From contig NZ_CP066362.1 of NCBI RefSeq assembly GCF_030323865.1, positions 2,976,001 through 3,040,000 on the forward strand: 64,000 bases of DNA. The letters run 5' to 3'. A program made the position numbers and the translations under genes. This DNA is from Pseudarthrobacter defluvii. GTDB taxonomy: Bacteria > Actinomycetota > Actinomycetes > Actinomycetales > Micrococcaceae. A model generated the notes under the pieces. It worked only from the letters and a program-made list of their open reading frames with translations, did no database searches and was not told the DNA's origin. Shown in pieces: positions 8,896-17,395 of the stretch (the first letter of the stretch is position 1; every line of letters starts with the position of its first letter).

Positions 8896-10170
8896 CTATG
8901 CGGCCTTCCGGGCCACCGGCGACAGCACGAAGCTCACGGCCAGCATCACCATCACGGCCAGGAGTGAGTGCAGGATGCCCACGTGTTCGGCGAGCAGGCC
9001 AAGCAGCGGCGGCCCGCACAGGAATGCGCCGTACCCGATGGTGGACACCACCGATACCCGGGCCGCGGCCTTGGCGGGGTCGTCGGCCGCAGCGGACATG
9101 CCCACCGGGAAGCCCAGGGAGGCGCCCAGGCCCCATGCCGCCAGCCCAACGTACGCGAGCCACGGCACCGGGGCGAAGACAAACACGGCCAGGCCCAGGA
9201 CGGCGGCGGCAGCGCACCAGCGCATGACCGGTACCCGTCCGAACCGGTCCAGCAGCGGCGTTCCGGCGAACCGCCCGATGGTCATGAACGTGACAAAGAG
9301 GCCATACCCGGCAGCACCTGCGGCGTCGCTTTGCCCGTGGCCGTCCGCCAGGGCCAGGGCCACCCAGTCCCCCGCGGCACCCTCCGCCAGGGCGAGCCCC
9401 AGCACCAGGATGCCCAGCAGCAGGGTCCGCCGCTCCCGCCAGGCCTGGGCGATCCTTCGCTTGTTGTCCAGCGGCGCCTCCGCCGCGCCCACGGCAGGGA
9501 TCACGGGAACGGGCCCTGTGGTGGGGTCCTCGAAGTTGTCCGGGGAGTAGCTGCGCTCCCCCGGCACCGGGATGGCATCGGCACGGAACCAGGACGCCGC
9601 CGTCGCCACCGAAACAGCAACCACCGCCCCTGCTGCTGCCAGGTGCCAGAACACGGGCAGGGACACGGCCGCAGCAAGGGCACCCAGTCCGGCACCGGCC
9701 ACGGTTCCAAGGCTGAACGCGCCGTGGAGCCGGGGCATGATGTGCCGGCCAACGGCCCGTTCCACCGCCGCGCCCTCCACATTGGAGGCAGTGTTCCAAC
9801 TCCCGGTGCCCAGGCCGATGATGGCCAGACCTATGGCTGTTGCTACGGGGTTTGCCAGCACAGTCGTGCCAAAACCCGTGGTCAGCAGCCCGGCACCCAC
9901 CATGATGCTGCCGGTGCGGATGGTCCGCTTGGAGCCCAGCCGCAGCACGATCAGTCCTGACATGGAAACGGACGCGAACGAACCCAGCGTCATGCACAGC
10001 AGGATGACGCCCACGTTGCCCGGGGTAAGATCCAGCGCGTCCCGGATGGCCGGCAACCGGGAGACCCAGGAGGCAAAGGCAAGTCCGCTGGCGCCGTAGG
10101 CAACGACGACGGCGTTGCGCCAGGCAGTGACCTGGGCAGCCGAGGCGGTGGTTCCTGCAGGAGTGGTCAA
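8896..10170 (-). CDS. MFS transporter
   Basis: A 424-residue protein with about 12 membrane helices split into two halves by a charged central loop (about residues 195-235), typical of the major facilitator superfamily. The first half has an LRLGSKRTIRTGS loop-2-like segment and the second half DRFGRVPVMRW. The substrate cannot be told. The apparent start is TTG at 10170 with no strong ribosome-binding site, so the N-terminus is uncertain by some residues. It lies between the split dehydratase and murB on the same strand. Confidence 0.8.
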   Translation of the reverse strand: MTTPAGTTASAAQVTAWRNAVVVAYGASGLAFASWVSRLPAIRDALDLTPGNVGVILLCMTLGSFASVSMSGLIVLRLGSKRTIRTGSIMVGAGLLTTGFGTTVLANPVATAIGLAIIGLGTGSWNTASNVEGAAVERAVGRHIMPRLHGAFSLGTVAGAGLGALAAAVSLPVFWHLAAAGAVVAVSVATAASWFRADAIPVPGERSYSPDNFEDPTTGPVPVIPAVGAAEAPLDNKRRIAQAWRERRTLLLGILVLGLALAEGAAGDWVALALADGHGQSDAAGAAGYGLFVTFMTIGRFAGTPLLDRFGRVPVMRWCAAAAVLGLAVFVFAPVPWLAYVGLAAWGLGASLGFPVGMSAAADDPAKAAARVSVVSTIGYGAFLCGPPLLGLLAEHVGILHSLLAVMVMLAVSFVLSPVARKAA

Positions 10171-10196
10171 GGGGTGCAGCTCGTCGTCAGGAACAC

Positions 10197-10634
10197 TCAG
10201 GACAGCTTGACGAGTGCCTGGGCCTTCATCAGGACCTTCTGCCCGGCGGAAACCACCGTGAGGTCGATGCGCGCCGTGTTGGCTTCGGCGTCGAGCTTTC
10301 CAATAATGCCGCTGACTTCAATGCTGGCTCCAGGCTGGTCCGTGCCGGTGGTGTCGGTGACCAGGACGGGCTTGGTGAAGCGGGTCTGGAAATCGACAAC
10401 GGCGGCGGGGTCGCCTGCCCAGTCGGTCACCAATTGGACGGCTGAGCCCATGGTGAACATGCCGTGGGCGATCACGCCGGGCAGTTCCACGCTGGTGGCG
10501 AAGGCTTCGTTCCAGTGGATGGGGTTAAAGTCTCCGGAAGCGCCGGCATACTTCACCAGGTCTGTCCGGGTCACCTCGATGGTGCGGCTGCCGATCTCCT
10601 GGCCGGGGCTGAGTTCATGGATGCTGAGGCTCAT
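10197..10634 (-). CDS. MaoC-like hydroxyacyl dehydratase subunit (HadB-like)
   Basis: A 145-residue single hot-dog MaoC domain with the catalytic pattern GDFNPIHWNEAFA (Asp and His) near residue 33 and GVIAHGMFTM. Such subunits pair with a non-catalytic FAS1-like dehydratase to form a heterodimeric (R)-3-hydroxyacyl-ACP or -CoA dehydratase, as with mycobacterial HadA/HadB. It starts 2 bp after that partner gene, with GGAGAGGGA as ribosome-binding site inside it. Substrate (fatty acid elongation or another acyl thioester) is inferred. Confidence 0.85.
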   Translation of the reverse strand: MSLSIHELSPGQEIGSRTIEVTRTDLVKYAGASGDFNPIHWNEAFATSVELPGVIAHGMFTMGSAVQLVTDWAGDPAAVVDFQTRFTKPVLVTDTTGTDQPGASIEVSGIIGKLDAEANTARIDLTVVSAGQKVLMKAQALVKLS

Positions 10635-10636
10635 GG

Positions 10637-11098
10637 CTACTGTCCCTCTCCGCGGACCAGGATGGATGACGTGGTGGTGGTGACGGGTTCCCGGGAGTCG
10701 CCGGTGCCCAAGGCGAAGATCTCCGAACGGGTGGTGATCATGGCACCGCCGCCCATGGCCCGGACGCCGTCCACGTGCAGTTCCGCCACGAGGCGGTCGC
10801 CGGCAACGATGGGCCGGTGGTGGATGAAGCGCTGGTCGGCGTGGACCACGCGGGAGAAGTCGATGCCCGCTTCCGGATCCTGGATGAGCTGGGCGTCGGC
10901 GCGCTGGGCGATGATGATGGCGAAGGTGGGGGGCGCCACCAGGTCACTGTGGCCCAGGGCCCTGGCGGCCTCGATGTCGAAGTGTGCAGGGTGGGTGGCC
11001 TTCACGGCGCGGGCGAATTCGCGGATTTTCTCGCGGCCAACGTCATACACCTCTGCGGCAGGGTAGCTTCGGCCCTGCAGATCCGGATTGATAGTCAT
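10637..11098 (-). CDS. UPF0336/FAS1-like dehydratase subunit (HadA-like)
   Basis: A 153-residue protein beginning MTINPDLQGR, with the family-typical VAPPTFA and DQRFIHHRPIVAGDRL segments. These proteins keep the hot-dog fold but lack the catalytic Asp/His pair, supplying the substrate-binding half to the MaoC subunit encoded immediately downstream. First gene of the two-gene unit; a TAGGCT box 7 nt upstream suggests leaderless expression. Confidence 0.85.
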   Translation of the reverse strand: MTINPDLQGRSYPAAEVYDVGREKIREFARAVKATHPAHFDIEAARALGHSDLVAPPTFAIIIAQRADAQLIQDPEAGIDFSRVVHADQRFIHHRPIVAGDRLVAELHVDGVRAMGGGAMITTRSEIFALGTGDSREPVTTTTSSILVRGEGQ

Positions 11099-11105
11099 GG
11101 ATTCC

Positions 11106-11111
11106 AGCCTA
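11106..11111 (-). promoter_or_regulatory. -10 box (TAGGCT) of leaderless dehydratase operon
   Basis: TAGGCT on the minus strand, 7 nt before the ATG at 11098. Confidence 0.55.
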
Positions 11112-11162
11112 TCGCCCGCTTGTTGGCGGGGAGAAAAGGCCCGCCGCGGTTGCTGTCTCCCG

Positions 11163-11387
11163 CTACCGGCGGAGGTTCCTGCGGATGGCCTGGCCGCGGA
11201 CCACGAGGCCGACGACGTGCAGGACCAGGCCGAGTCCGATCAGCGGCAGGGAGGCCATGGCCAGTCCCTGGTTGCCGCTGGTGTTGCCGATGAGGGTGAG
11301 GATGATGCCGACGGCGATGAGGCCCATCGCGCTGAAAACCAGGACTTTGTAGCGGGTTGGCGCGGTGGCCCAGAATTCGTTCAGCAC
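11163..11387 (-). CDS. small two-TM membrane protein
   Basis: A 74-residue protein with two membrane helices (about 15-35 and 44-62) and a basic Arg-rich tail. GTG start, with TAGACT placed exactly 6 nt upstream. No family recognised. It stands alone between the dehydratase unit and the DUF2797 gene. Confidence 0.7.
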   Translation of the reverse strand: MLNEFWATAPTRYKVLVFSAMGLIAVGIILTLIGNTSGNQGLAMASLPLIGLGLVLHVVGLVVRGQAIRRNLRR

Positions 11388-11393
11388 GATCCA

Positions 11394-11399
11394 AGTCTA
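11394..11399 (-). promoter_or_regulatory. -10 box (TAGACT) of leaderless small membrane protein
   Basis: TAGACT on the minus strand, 6 nt before the GTG at 11387. Confidence 0.55.
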
Positions 11400-11430
11400 C
11401 CGGCCGCGGCCGGCTTGGCCCCTGGCAGGG

Positions 11431-12372
11431 TCAGAACAGGGCTTCCTGCACGGCGGGGACGTCGGAGGCGAAGTCGCCCAGGACAATCGTCCGGGCGGCC
11501 AGTTGGGACAGGTTGACCACGAAATCGGTATCCGAGCCGTCCAGCCGGGCCAGGGCGTTCGCGCCGCTCATCGCGGCAATGCCGAACCCGTGCCGACCCG
11601 CCTCGAGGGCGTGCGGGTACGCGTGGCGGGGCTTGTTGCCGTAAAGGGCATTCCCGTACAGGGCGTCAGCATGGGCCGGTCTGGCCCACTGCTCCTCCAC
11701 AGTTTCAAAACCGTCGACAGCGGTGCGCGCCAGGAGCCCGCGAACGTTAGCGGCGGCGCAGGCATTGACGGTGTCCAACGCCGTGGCCAGGCGCGGCTGC
11801 AGCAGCGCGTCCGCCTTGGCCGCCGAGCGCACCTGCTGCGTCAGCCCGACGTCGGCAGTCACCAGGTCCTCAAGGATCCGCACCACCCGGCCGTCCTGAG
11901 CCCGGGCAACATAACGGGCCACCGCGGCCCCCTGCTCCGCGAGCCGGTTCCACTTCCGCGGGCCGGACGCCGTTCCCACCTTGGTGGCGCCGCCGGCGAA
12001 GGTCGCCACATAGAGCCAGTGTTCCTGCATCAGGTAGTCCCGCAGGCCGGGAGTGGTGCGGCCGCCGCGATGGAAGTCATGCATCAGCCGCGACTCGTCC
12101 AGCACGAAGCACCGCTCGCACTGCTTTCCCCGGATGGCGGGAGCCCCGGAGGCACAGAGGACGTGGCTACGCGAGCCGGCCTGCTGCATCTGTACATGCC
12201 CCAGGCAGAACCTGCCTGGCTCCACCACCTCGAAGCCGAGCCGTTGGCCCCGGCTGAGGGCGATCTCCCGGAACTCCCCCTCCGGTGACTGGAGGCGCAG
12301 AACCGGGCGTCCGCCGTCGTCCGGCCGCCCATCCCAAAAGACCCCGTGGACCAGATAGCGTGTATCGGTCAA
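11431..12372 (-). CDS. DUF2797 family protein
   Basis: A 313-residue soluble protein. The central CERCFVLDES pair of cysteines, HWLYVATFAGG and TKVGTASGPRKWNRLAEQGA match my memory of the DUF2797 family, whose biochemical role is not established; the Cys pair and dispersed His residues hint at metal binding. The start is TTG at 12372 with AGGAG 7-8 nt upstream. A short internal duplication (ALYGN repeated twice, around residue 240) lies in the C-terminal third. It follows the CitE-like gene by 27 bp and may be co-transcribed with it. Confidence 0.7.
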   Translation of the reverse strand: MTDTRYLVHGVFWDGRPDDGGRPVLRLQSPEGEFREIALSRGQRLGFEVVEPGRFCLGHVQMQQAGSRSHVLCASGAPAIRGKQCERCFVLDESRLMHDFHRGGRTTPGLRDYLMQEHWLYVATFAGGATKVGTASGPRKWNRLAEQGAAVARYVARAQDGRVVRILEDLVTADVGLTQQVRSAAKADALLQPRLATALDTVNACAAANVRGLLARTAVDGFETVEEQWARPAHADALYGNALYGNKPRHAYPHALEAGRHGFGIAAMSGANALARLDGSDTDFVVNLSQLAARTIVLGDFASDVPAVQEALF

Positions 12373-12399
12373 CGGGGTCTCCTGACGTGGTGGGTGGCG

Positions 12400-13263
12400 C
12401 TACAGCGCCGGCTGCACCCCAAAGGCTACCGCGAGCTTCATGATCTTCTCGGCGCGGCCCAGGCGCGGCAGGTCGGAGCCGTCACGGATGACGCGGCCGT
12501 TGGCCTCGAAGTCGTTCATGAAGTCCGTGGCCCAGGCGACGTCGGACGGCGTGGGGCTGATGACCTCGTTGATCACCGGGGTCTGGTCGATGGCCAGGCA
12601 GAGCTTGCCGGTCATGCCCATCATCACGGTGATGCCGGTCTGCTCGCGCAGGATGGGGTGGTTGGTGCCCACCGTGGGGCCGTCGATGGGGCCCGGCAGG
12701 TTGCCAACGCGGCTGGCGACCACTAGCTTGGCGCGGGGATAGGCCATGGCTTCAGGGGTGGCGGCCATGCCGGTGTCGCGGCGGAAGTCGCCGGAGCCGA
12801 AGGCCAGGCGGAACGCGCCCTGGGCCTTGGCGATGTGGTTGGCTTCCTCGATGCCGAGGGCGGATTCCACCAGTGGGATGACGGGGGTCTTGCCGTCCAT
12901 GCGGTGGAAGCTTTCGGTGACCTGGTCCGCGGATTCGGTCTTGGCGAGCATGACGCCCAGCAGGCCGGGGGTGCCGCGAAGGCCGGCAAGGTCATCGGCC
13001 CAGAAGGGGCTGGTGGCGTCGTTGATCCGGACCCAGGCCTTGCCGCCGGCGGTCAGCCAGTTGATGACGTTGTCCCGGGCCTGGTCTTTCTGGGACGGGT
13101 CCACGGCGTCTTCAATATCCAGGATGATCGAGTCGGCGCGGGACACGGCCGACTGGTCGAAGAGTTCCGGCTTCATCGCATTGACCAGCAGCCAAGAGCG
13201 GGCGATCTCTGCGGGGATATTGCGTTCCGGCCTAACAGTTTCGGCGGCGATGGTAGACGTCAT
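12400..13263 (-). CDS. HpcH/HpaI (CitE-like) CoA-ester lyase
   Basis: A 287-residue TIM-barrel protein with the metal/substrate motifs SIILDIEDAV near residue 45, AWVRIND, and PLVESALGIEEA, typical of the citrate lyase beta-subunit/malyl-CoA lyase superfamily. Such enzymes cleave or hydrolyse CoA esters such as citryl-, malyl- or citramalyl-CoA. No citrate lyase alpha or gamma genes are nearby, so the stand-alone CitE-like type is favoured. TACTGT lies 7 nt upstream of the ATG. Confidence 0.85.
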   Translation of the reverse strand: MTSTIAAETVRPERNIPAEIARSWLLVNAMKPELFDQSAVSRADSIILDIEDAVDPSQKDQARDNVINWLTAGGKAWVRINDATSPFWADDLAGLRGTPGLLGVMLAKTESADQVTESFHRMDGKTPVIPLVESALGIEEANHIAKAQGAFRLAFGSGDFRRDTGMAATPEAMAYPRAKLVVASRVGNLPGPIDGPTVGTNHPILREQTGITVMMGMTGKLCLAIDQTPVINEVISPTPSDVAWATDFMNDFEANGRVIRDGSDLPRLGRAEKIMKLAVAFGVQPAL

Positions 13264-13270
13264 GCTTTCT

Positions 13271-13276
13271 ACAGTA
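13271..13276 (-). promoter_or_regulatory. -10 box (TACTGT) of leaderless CitE-like gene
   Basis: TACTGT on the minus strand, 7 nt before the ATG at 13263. Confidence 0.5.
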
Positions 13277-13369
13277 TCCGGCCCGGAAGCGGCACGGCGA
13301 AGAAAACGGCCAGCTTGTGAGGTTCAATACGAACTAAACGCGATGTGACTGGCTTGGTGGGGAAACCAG

Positions 13370-13417
13370 CTGGCAGTTGTTGCCGTTTTGGAGCTTCAAA
13401 ACGACAACTACTGCCAG
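13370..13417. repeat. long inverted repeat between aldo/keto reductase and CitE-like gene
   Basis: A 21-bp arm (13370-13390, starting CTGGCAGTTGTTG) pairs with 13397-13417 (ending ACTGCCAG) with only 2 mismatches around a 6-nt GAGCTT loop. It lies 13 bp beyond the stop of the minus-strand aldo/keto reductase gene and could terminate it, but the following minus-strand bases (CTGGTTTCCCC) are only weakly T-rich. It may instead be a dispersed intergenic palindrome. Confidence 0.7.
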
Positions 13418-13430
13418 TCAGTTGGGAGGG

Positions 13431-14372
13431 TCAGGGGATGTTGCTGCCCCGCGCGGTGACCCAGAGTTTGTACCAGTCTGGGCGGGTGAGGGCACCGGCC
13501 ACGCGGGCGGCATCGCCGCAGGCCCGGATCCGGTCCGGGTTCACCGTGCCGATCACCGGCGCGATCCCGGCCGGATGCTTCATCAGCCACCCCAGGAGGA
13601 CGGCCTCGCCGGAGGTGCCATACTCCCCGGCCAGCTGGGCCACGAGTTCGGCGGTGGCTGCCTCCGCAGACGTGGGGCTCTCCTGCTCGGCGCCGGTGAA
13701 AACGCCCTTGGCCAGCGAGCCGTAGGCCTGCAAAGTGATGTTGTTGCGGGTGCAGTACTCCACGGTGCCGTGGGGGAAGCTGTAGTCCAGGTGTTCCGGG
13801 TGGTTGACCAGGACCTGGCTTTCCAGCCACGCCCGCTTGAGCAGGCTCATCTCCAGCTGGTTGGCCACGACGGGCGTCTCCAGCTTGTCCTGCAGCACCT
13901 CGATTTGCGCCGCGGACATGTTGGACACGCCCAGTTGCCGGACCTTCCCTTCGGCCATGAGCTGACCGACGGCGGATGCCACCTCCGCAGGGTCCGCCAA
14001 GGGGTCCGGGCGGTGCAGCAGGAGGACGTCCACGTAGTCGGTCCGGAGCCGTTGAAGGCTGCCGTTGACCCGCTCCAGGATGGCGTCCCGGCTCAGGTCG
14101 TAGTGGGTCTGCAGGCCGCGTTCGTTCAGCCGGATGCCACATTTGGTCTGCAGCCGGATCCGCTCCCGCAGGCCGGGCGTGCCGGCCAGCACCTCGCCGA
14201 ACACCGCCTCGGACTTGCCGCTGCGGTAAATATCCGCGTGGTCGAACAGCGTGATGCCGGCATCCAGGGCTGCCTGGACGGCAGCAGCAGCCTGGTCCAC
14301 ATGGTGCGTGCCATGCGGCTCATCAGACCAGCTGCCGCCCAGGCCCATGCAGCCGTAAATGACTTCCTGCAT
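13431..14372 (-). CDS. aldo/keto reductase
   Basis: A 313-residue NADPH-dependent (beta/alpha)8-barrel oxidoreductase. Motifs: LFDHADIYRSGKSE with the catalytic Asp/Tyr region near residue 44, IRLQTKCGIR with the catalytic Lys, DYVDVLLLHRPDPL with the catalytic His, and the cofactor-binding IAPVIGTVNPDRI near the C-terminus. Resembles the YdhF subgroup. Its ATG overlaps the alpha-glucosidase stop by 1 bp, so the two are co-translated; the substrate is probably a sugar-derived aldehyde, but this is inference. Confidence 0.9.
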   Translation of the reverse strand: MQEVIYGCMGLGGSWSDEPHGTHHVDQAAAAVQAALDAGITLFDHADIYRSGKSEAVFGEVLAGTPGLRERIRLQTKCGIRLNERGLQTHYDLSRDAILERVNGSLQRLRTDYVDVLLLHRPDPLADPAEVASAVGQLMAEGKVRQLGVSNMSAAQIEVLQDKLETPVVANQLEMSLLKRAWLESQVLVNHPEHLDYSFPHGTVEYCTRNNITLQAYGSLAKGVFTGAEQESPTSAEAATAELVAQLAGEYGTSGEAVLLGWLMKHPAGIAPVIGTVNPDRIRACGDAARVAGALTRPDWYKLWVTARGSNIP

Positions 14373-16087
14373 CAGTCCCGCAGCCAGGCGGTGGTGTTGG
14401 CCGGCAGCTTGCCGTCCTCCAGCGGAGCGCTGCTGACCAGCACCTGGCCCGCGGGAAGGTCCACGGTGGTGGTGCCGAAGTTGGTCACGGAGTGCCAGCC
14501 GTTGGGGCGCTTGAAGTGCAGGACGTCCGCGTTGCCGTTTTCAACCCATTCGAGGTCCTCGTCCGTCAGCAGTTCCCGGCGGAGCTTCAGGGCTTTGCGG
14601 TAGAGCTCCAGCGTGGAACCGTCGGTGCCGTCCTGGGCCTCGACGGCGTACTTGCTGAACCAATCCGGCTGCGGCAGGTGGGAGCCGCCGTCGCCAAAGC
14701 CGAAGGAGGTGCCTTCCACCTTCCAGGGCAGCGGCACGCGGCAGCCGTCGCGGCCGATCTCCACGCCCTTGTTGCGGAAGAAGGACGGGTCCTGCCGCTC
14801 CGATTCCGGAATCTCGGCCACTTCCTGCAGCCCCAGTTCCTCACCCTGGTACAGGTAGGCGGATCCGGGCACGGCAAGCATCAGCAGGGTGGCTGCGCGG
14901 GCACGGCGTTCGCCGAGTGCAACGTCCAGCTGGTCCTTGGGGCCGCCGGCGAGGAGCCAGTCCTTGCCGTCCTGGCCCTTGGCGCCGGCCTTTTCCTTGG
15001 CCACCTGGGGCAGGCCGTAGCGGGTGGCGTGCCGCACCACGTCGTGGTTGGAGAACACCCAGGTGGAGGAGGCGCCGGTGGCAGCTGCCTCGGCAAGGTT
15101 GCGGGTGATGATCTCCTTGTATTCGGCGGCATCGAAGTCGGCCTGCAGCAGGTCGAAGTTGAAGGCCTGGCCCAGTCCCTGGGGGCTGGCGTAGCGGGCG
15201 CGGCGGGTGGCGTGCACCCAGGCCTCGGCCACGGCAGTGCGGGGCGGGTTGTACTCGTTGAACACCTCGCGCCATTCGGCGTAGATCTCGTGCACTTCGT
15301 CGCGGTCCCAGAAAGGGTGCGTGCCGTCATCGAAGCCGTCCACGCCGGTGTTGGCGGCGCTCAGTTCCAGCTTGGACAGCAGCGGTTCGGTGAGGTCCTT
15401 GGTGAGGGCGTGTGCCACGTCCACGCGGAAACCGTCAACGCCCCGGTCGGACCAGAAGCGGAGGGTCTTGAGGAAGTCGTCGCGGATTTCGCGGTTGGAC
15501 CAGTTCAGGTCCGGCTGCTCCTTCGCGAAGATGTGCATGTACCACTGGCCGGGGGTGCCGTCCGGTTCGGTGATGCGCTCCCATGCCGGCCCCCCGAAGA
15601 CGGAGTCCCAGTCCGACGGCGGGAACTCGCCGTTGGGGCCTTTGCCGTCCCGGAAGATGTAGCGGTCGCGGGCGGCGGAGCCCTTCGGCGAGGCCAGCGC
15701 TTCCTGGAACCACTGGTGCCGGTCCGAGGAGTGGTTGGGGACGATGTCGGCAATCAGCTTGATGCCGGCGCCGTGCAGGGTCTTGGCCATCTCGTCGAAG
15801 TCGGCCAACGTGCCCAGCTTGGGGTCGACGTCGCGGTAGTCGTCAACGTCATAACCGCCGTCGGCGAGCGCTGACGGGTAGAACGGGCTCAGCCAGACGG
15901 CGTCGATTCCCAGCGACTTCAGGTACGGGACCTTGGCGGTGATGCCCTTGAGGTCGCCGATGCCATCGCCGTTGGAGTCGGCGAAACTGCGGGGGTAGAT
16001 CTGGTAGACGGAGGCCTGGCGCCACCAGTTGGGGTCGGCCAGACGGTCAGAGTCGGACAGGGTTGCCAGCGTGGCAGTGGTGGACAA
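14372..16087 (-). CDS. GH13 alpha-glucosidase
   Basis: A 571-residue cytoplasmic glycoside hydrolase family 13 enzyme without signal peptide, hydrolysing short alpha-glucosides such as maltose, isomaltose or trehalulose-type sugars. Conserved regions: DIVPNHSSD, DGFRVDVAHAL with the nucleophile Asp, AVAEAWVH with the acid/base Glu, and WVFSNHDVVRH with the transition-state Asp. TTG start with AGAGGG about 9 nt upstream. Divergent from a ROK-family gene that likely represses it; no ABC sugar transporter lies beside it. Confidence 0.92.
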   Translation of the reverse strand: MSTTATLATLSDSDRLADPNWWRQASVYQIYPRSFADSNGDGIGDLKGITAKVPYLKSLGIDAVWLSPFYPSALADGGYDVDDYRDVDPKLGTLADFDEMAKTLHGAGIKLIADIVPNHSSDRHQWFQEALASPKGSAARDRYIFRDGKGPNGEFPPSDWDSVFGGPAWERITEPDGTPGQWYMHIFAKEQPDLNWSNREIRDDFLKTLRFWSDRGVDGFRVDVAHALTKDLTEPLLSKLELSAANTGVDGFDDGTHPFWDRDEVHEIYAEWREVFNEYNPPRTAVAEAWVHATRRARYASPQGLGQAFNFDLLQADFDAAEYKEIITRNLAEAAATGASSTWVFSNHDVVRHATRYGLPQVAKEKAGAKGQDGKDWLLAGGPKDQLDVALGERRARAATLLMLAVPGSAYLYQGEELGLQEVAEIPESERQDPSFFRNKGVEIGRDGCRVPLPWKVEGTSFGFGDGGSHLPQPDWFSKYAVEAQDGTDGSTLELYRKALKLRRELLTDEDLEWVENGNADVLHFKRPNGWHSVTNFGTTTVDLPAGQVLVSSAPLEDGKLPANTTAWLRD

Positions 16088-16183
16088 GGACTAACCCTCT
16101 TCTTCAGTGCGGTTATATTTATATTGAGCCTAAATTTACTTCCTCAAGTATTATCTGGTGCTTTGTACAGGAAGGTCAACACC
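16088..16183. promoter_or_regulatory. AT-rich divergent promoter region, alpha-glucosidase / ROK gene
   Basis: A 96-bp intergenic stretch that is markedly AT-richer than its surroundings, with ATATTTATAT at about 16115-16124 and the perfect 8-bp palindrome TAAATTTA at 16131-16138. It carries both promoters and is the likely binding site of the adjacent ROK regulator. No exact operator assignment is possible from this sequence alone. Confidence 0.55.
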
Positions 16184-17395
16184 ATGCCCGAACCGGTTCC
16201 GGCAACTCCCCAGTTGCTGCGGCGCGTCAGTGCCGGCGCGGTACTGGAATTCATGCGCACCGCGGCTGCGGTGACGGTCACGGACGTCATGGCTGCCACC
16301 GGGCTGACCCGCGCTACCACCATCGCCGTCTGCGAGGACCTGGTGCGGCGCGGCTGGCTCCTGGAGCTGGAGAACCAACGCGAGTTTGGCGGGTACCAGA
16401 AGGGCCGCCCCGCCAGGCGGTTCGAGCTCAACGGGCAGGCGGGCGTGGTCCTGGGAATGGACATCGGCTACTCCAAGGTCACCGTGGTGGTCTCCGATCT
16501 ACGGGGCAGGACCCTTGGCCGTTCCAGCCAACCGTTCCAGGCCGGCGACGTGGGCTCGAAGGAACGCATCGCCTATATTGACGGCGTGGCCATGGCGGCG
16601 CTGCGCTCCGCGGAGACCGGGTCTGAACAGGTGCTGGCCGTCTGCGCCGGGGTGGCGGCGCCCGTGGACCGGCACGGTGATGTGGTGGCCACGCAAAAGT
16701 TCTGGGGATTGTTCGACCTGGGGTTGGCGCCGGCCCTCAAGGAGACCCGCGGGTGGACAGTGCTGCTGGAGAACGATGCCAACCTTGCCGCCCTTGGCGA
16801 TCGGTGGCAGGGGGCGGCTGCCGGCGTGGACGACGTTGTGGTGATCCTGGCCAGCGAACGGCTGGGGTCAGGCATCGTGGAGGGCGGCCGGCTGGTGCAC
16901 GGAAGCCGCGGCAGCGCCGGGGAGCTCGCCTACCTGGACCTGGTGGAAGGCGTAGGTGACACCTACGGCATCGCCCACCTGGCCCGGACGTGGGCAGCCG
17001 AGGCACTGGCCACGGACAGGCCCACTGCCCTCCGCGACTTCCGGCCAGGGCGGGTGGAGGCCGAGCAGGTCTTCGCCGCAGCGGCCCGAGGTGATTCTGT
17101 GGCCCTGGGCATCCTGGACCGGCTGGCGGACAGGATGGCACGGGTGGTGGGCACTGTGGCAACCCTGCTCAACCCCGAACTGGTGGTGATCGGCGGCGGT
17201 GTGGCCGATTCAGCGGACGTCCTCCTGGCGCCGATCAGCGAGCGCCTGAAGGAGTTCACTGCCACCCCCGCACGCGTGGCGGTGTCGCCGCTGGGTGACT
17301 CCATCGTGACGGTGGGCGCGGTACGGTGCGCGCTGGACTACGTGGAGAAGAACTCCCTGGACTTGGAGCTGGCGGCGCCCGCTGCTCCGGCCTAG
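16184..17395 (+). CDS. ROK family transcriptional regulator
   Basis: A 403-residue protein: an N-terminal winged helix-turn-helix (about 10-75, TVTDVMAATGLTRATTIAVCEDLVRRGWL) and a C-terminal ROK sugar-kinase-like domain with GVVLGMDIG and ENDANLAALGD. It lacks the usual ROK zinc motif (CxCGxxGCxE); the matching region reads GSAGELAYLDLVEG, so the sensing domain is non-canonical. Divergent from the alpha-glucosidase operon, it is probably its sugar-responsive repressor. The ATG at 16184 is chosen because AGGAAGG sits at 16169-16175; an upstream start at 16124 would lie in the promoter region. Confidence 0.85.
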   Translation: MPEPVPATPQLLRRVSAGAVLEFMRTAAAVTVTDVMAATGLTRATTIAVCEDLVRRGWLLELENQREFGGYQKGRPARRFELNGQAGVVLGMDIGYSKVTVVVSDLRGRTLGRSSQPFQAGDVGSKERIAYIDGVAMAALRSAETGSEQVLAVCAGVAAPVDRHGDVVATQKFWGLFDLGLAPALKETRGWTVLLENDANLAALGDRWQGAAAGVDDVVVILASERLGSGIVEGGRLVHGSRGSAGELAYLDLVEGVGDTYGIAHLARTWAAEALATDRPTALRDFRPGRVEAEQVFAAAARGDSVALGILDRLADRMARVVGTVATLLNPELVVIGGGVADSADVLLAPISERLKEFTATPARVAVSPLGDSIVTVGAVRCALDYVEKNSLDLELAAPAAPA

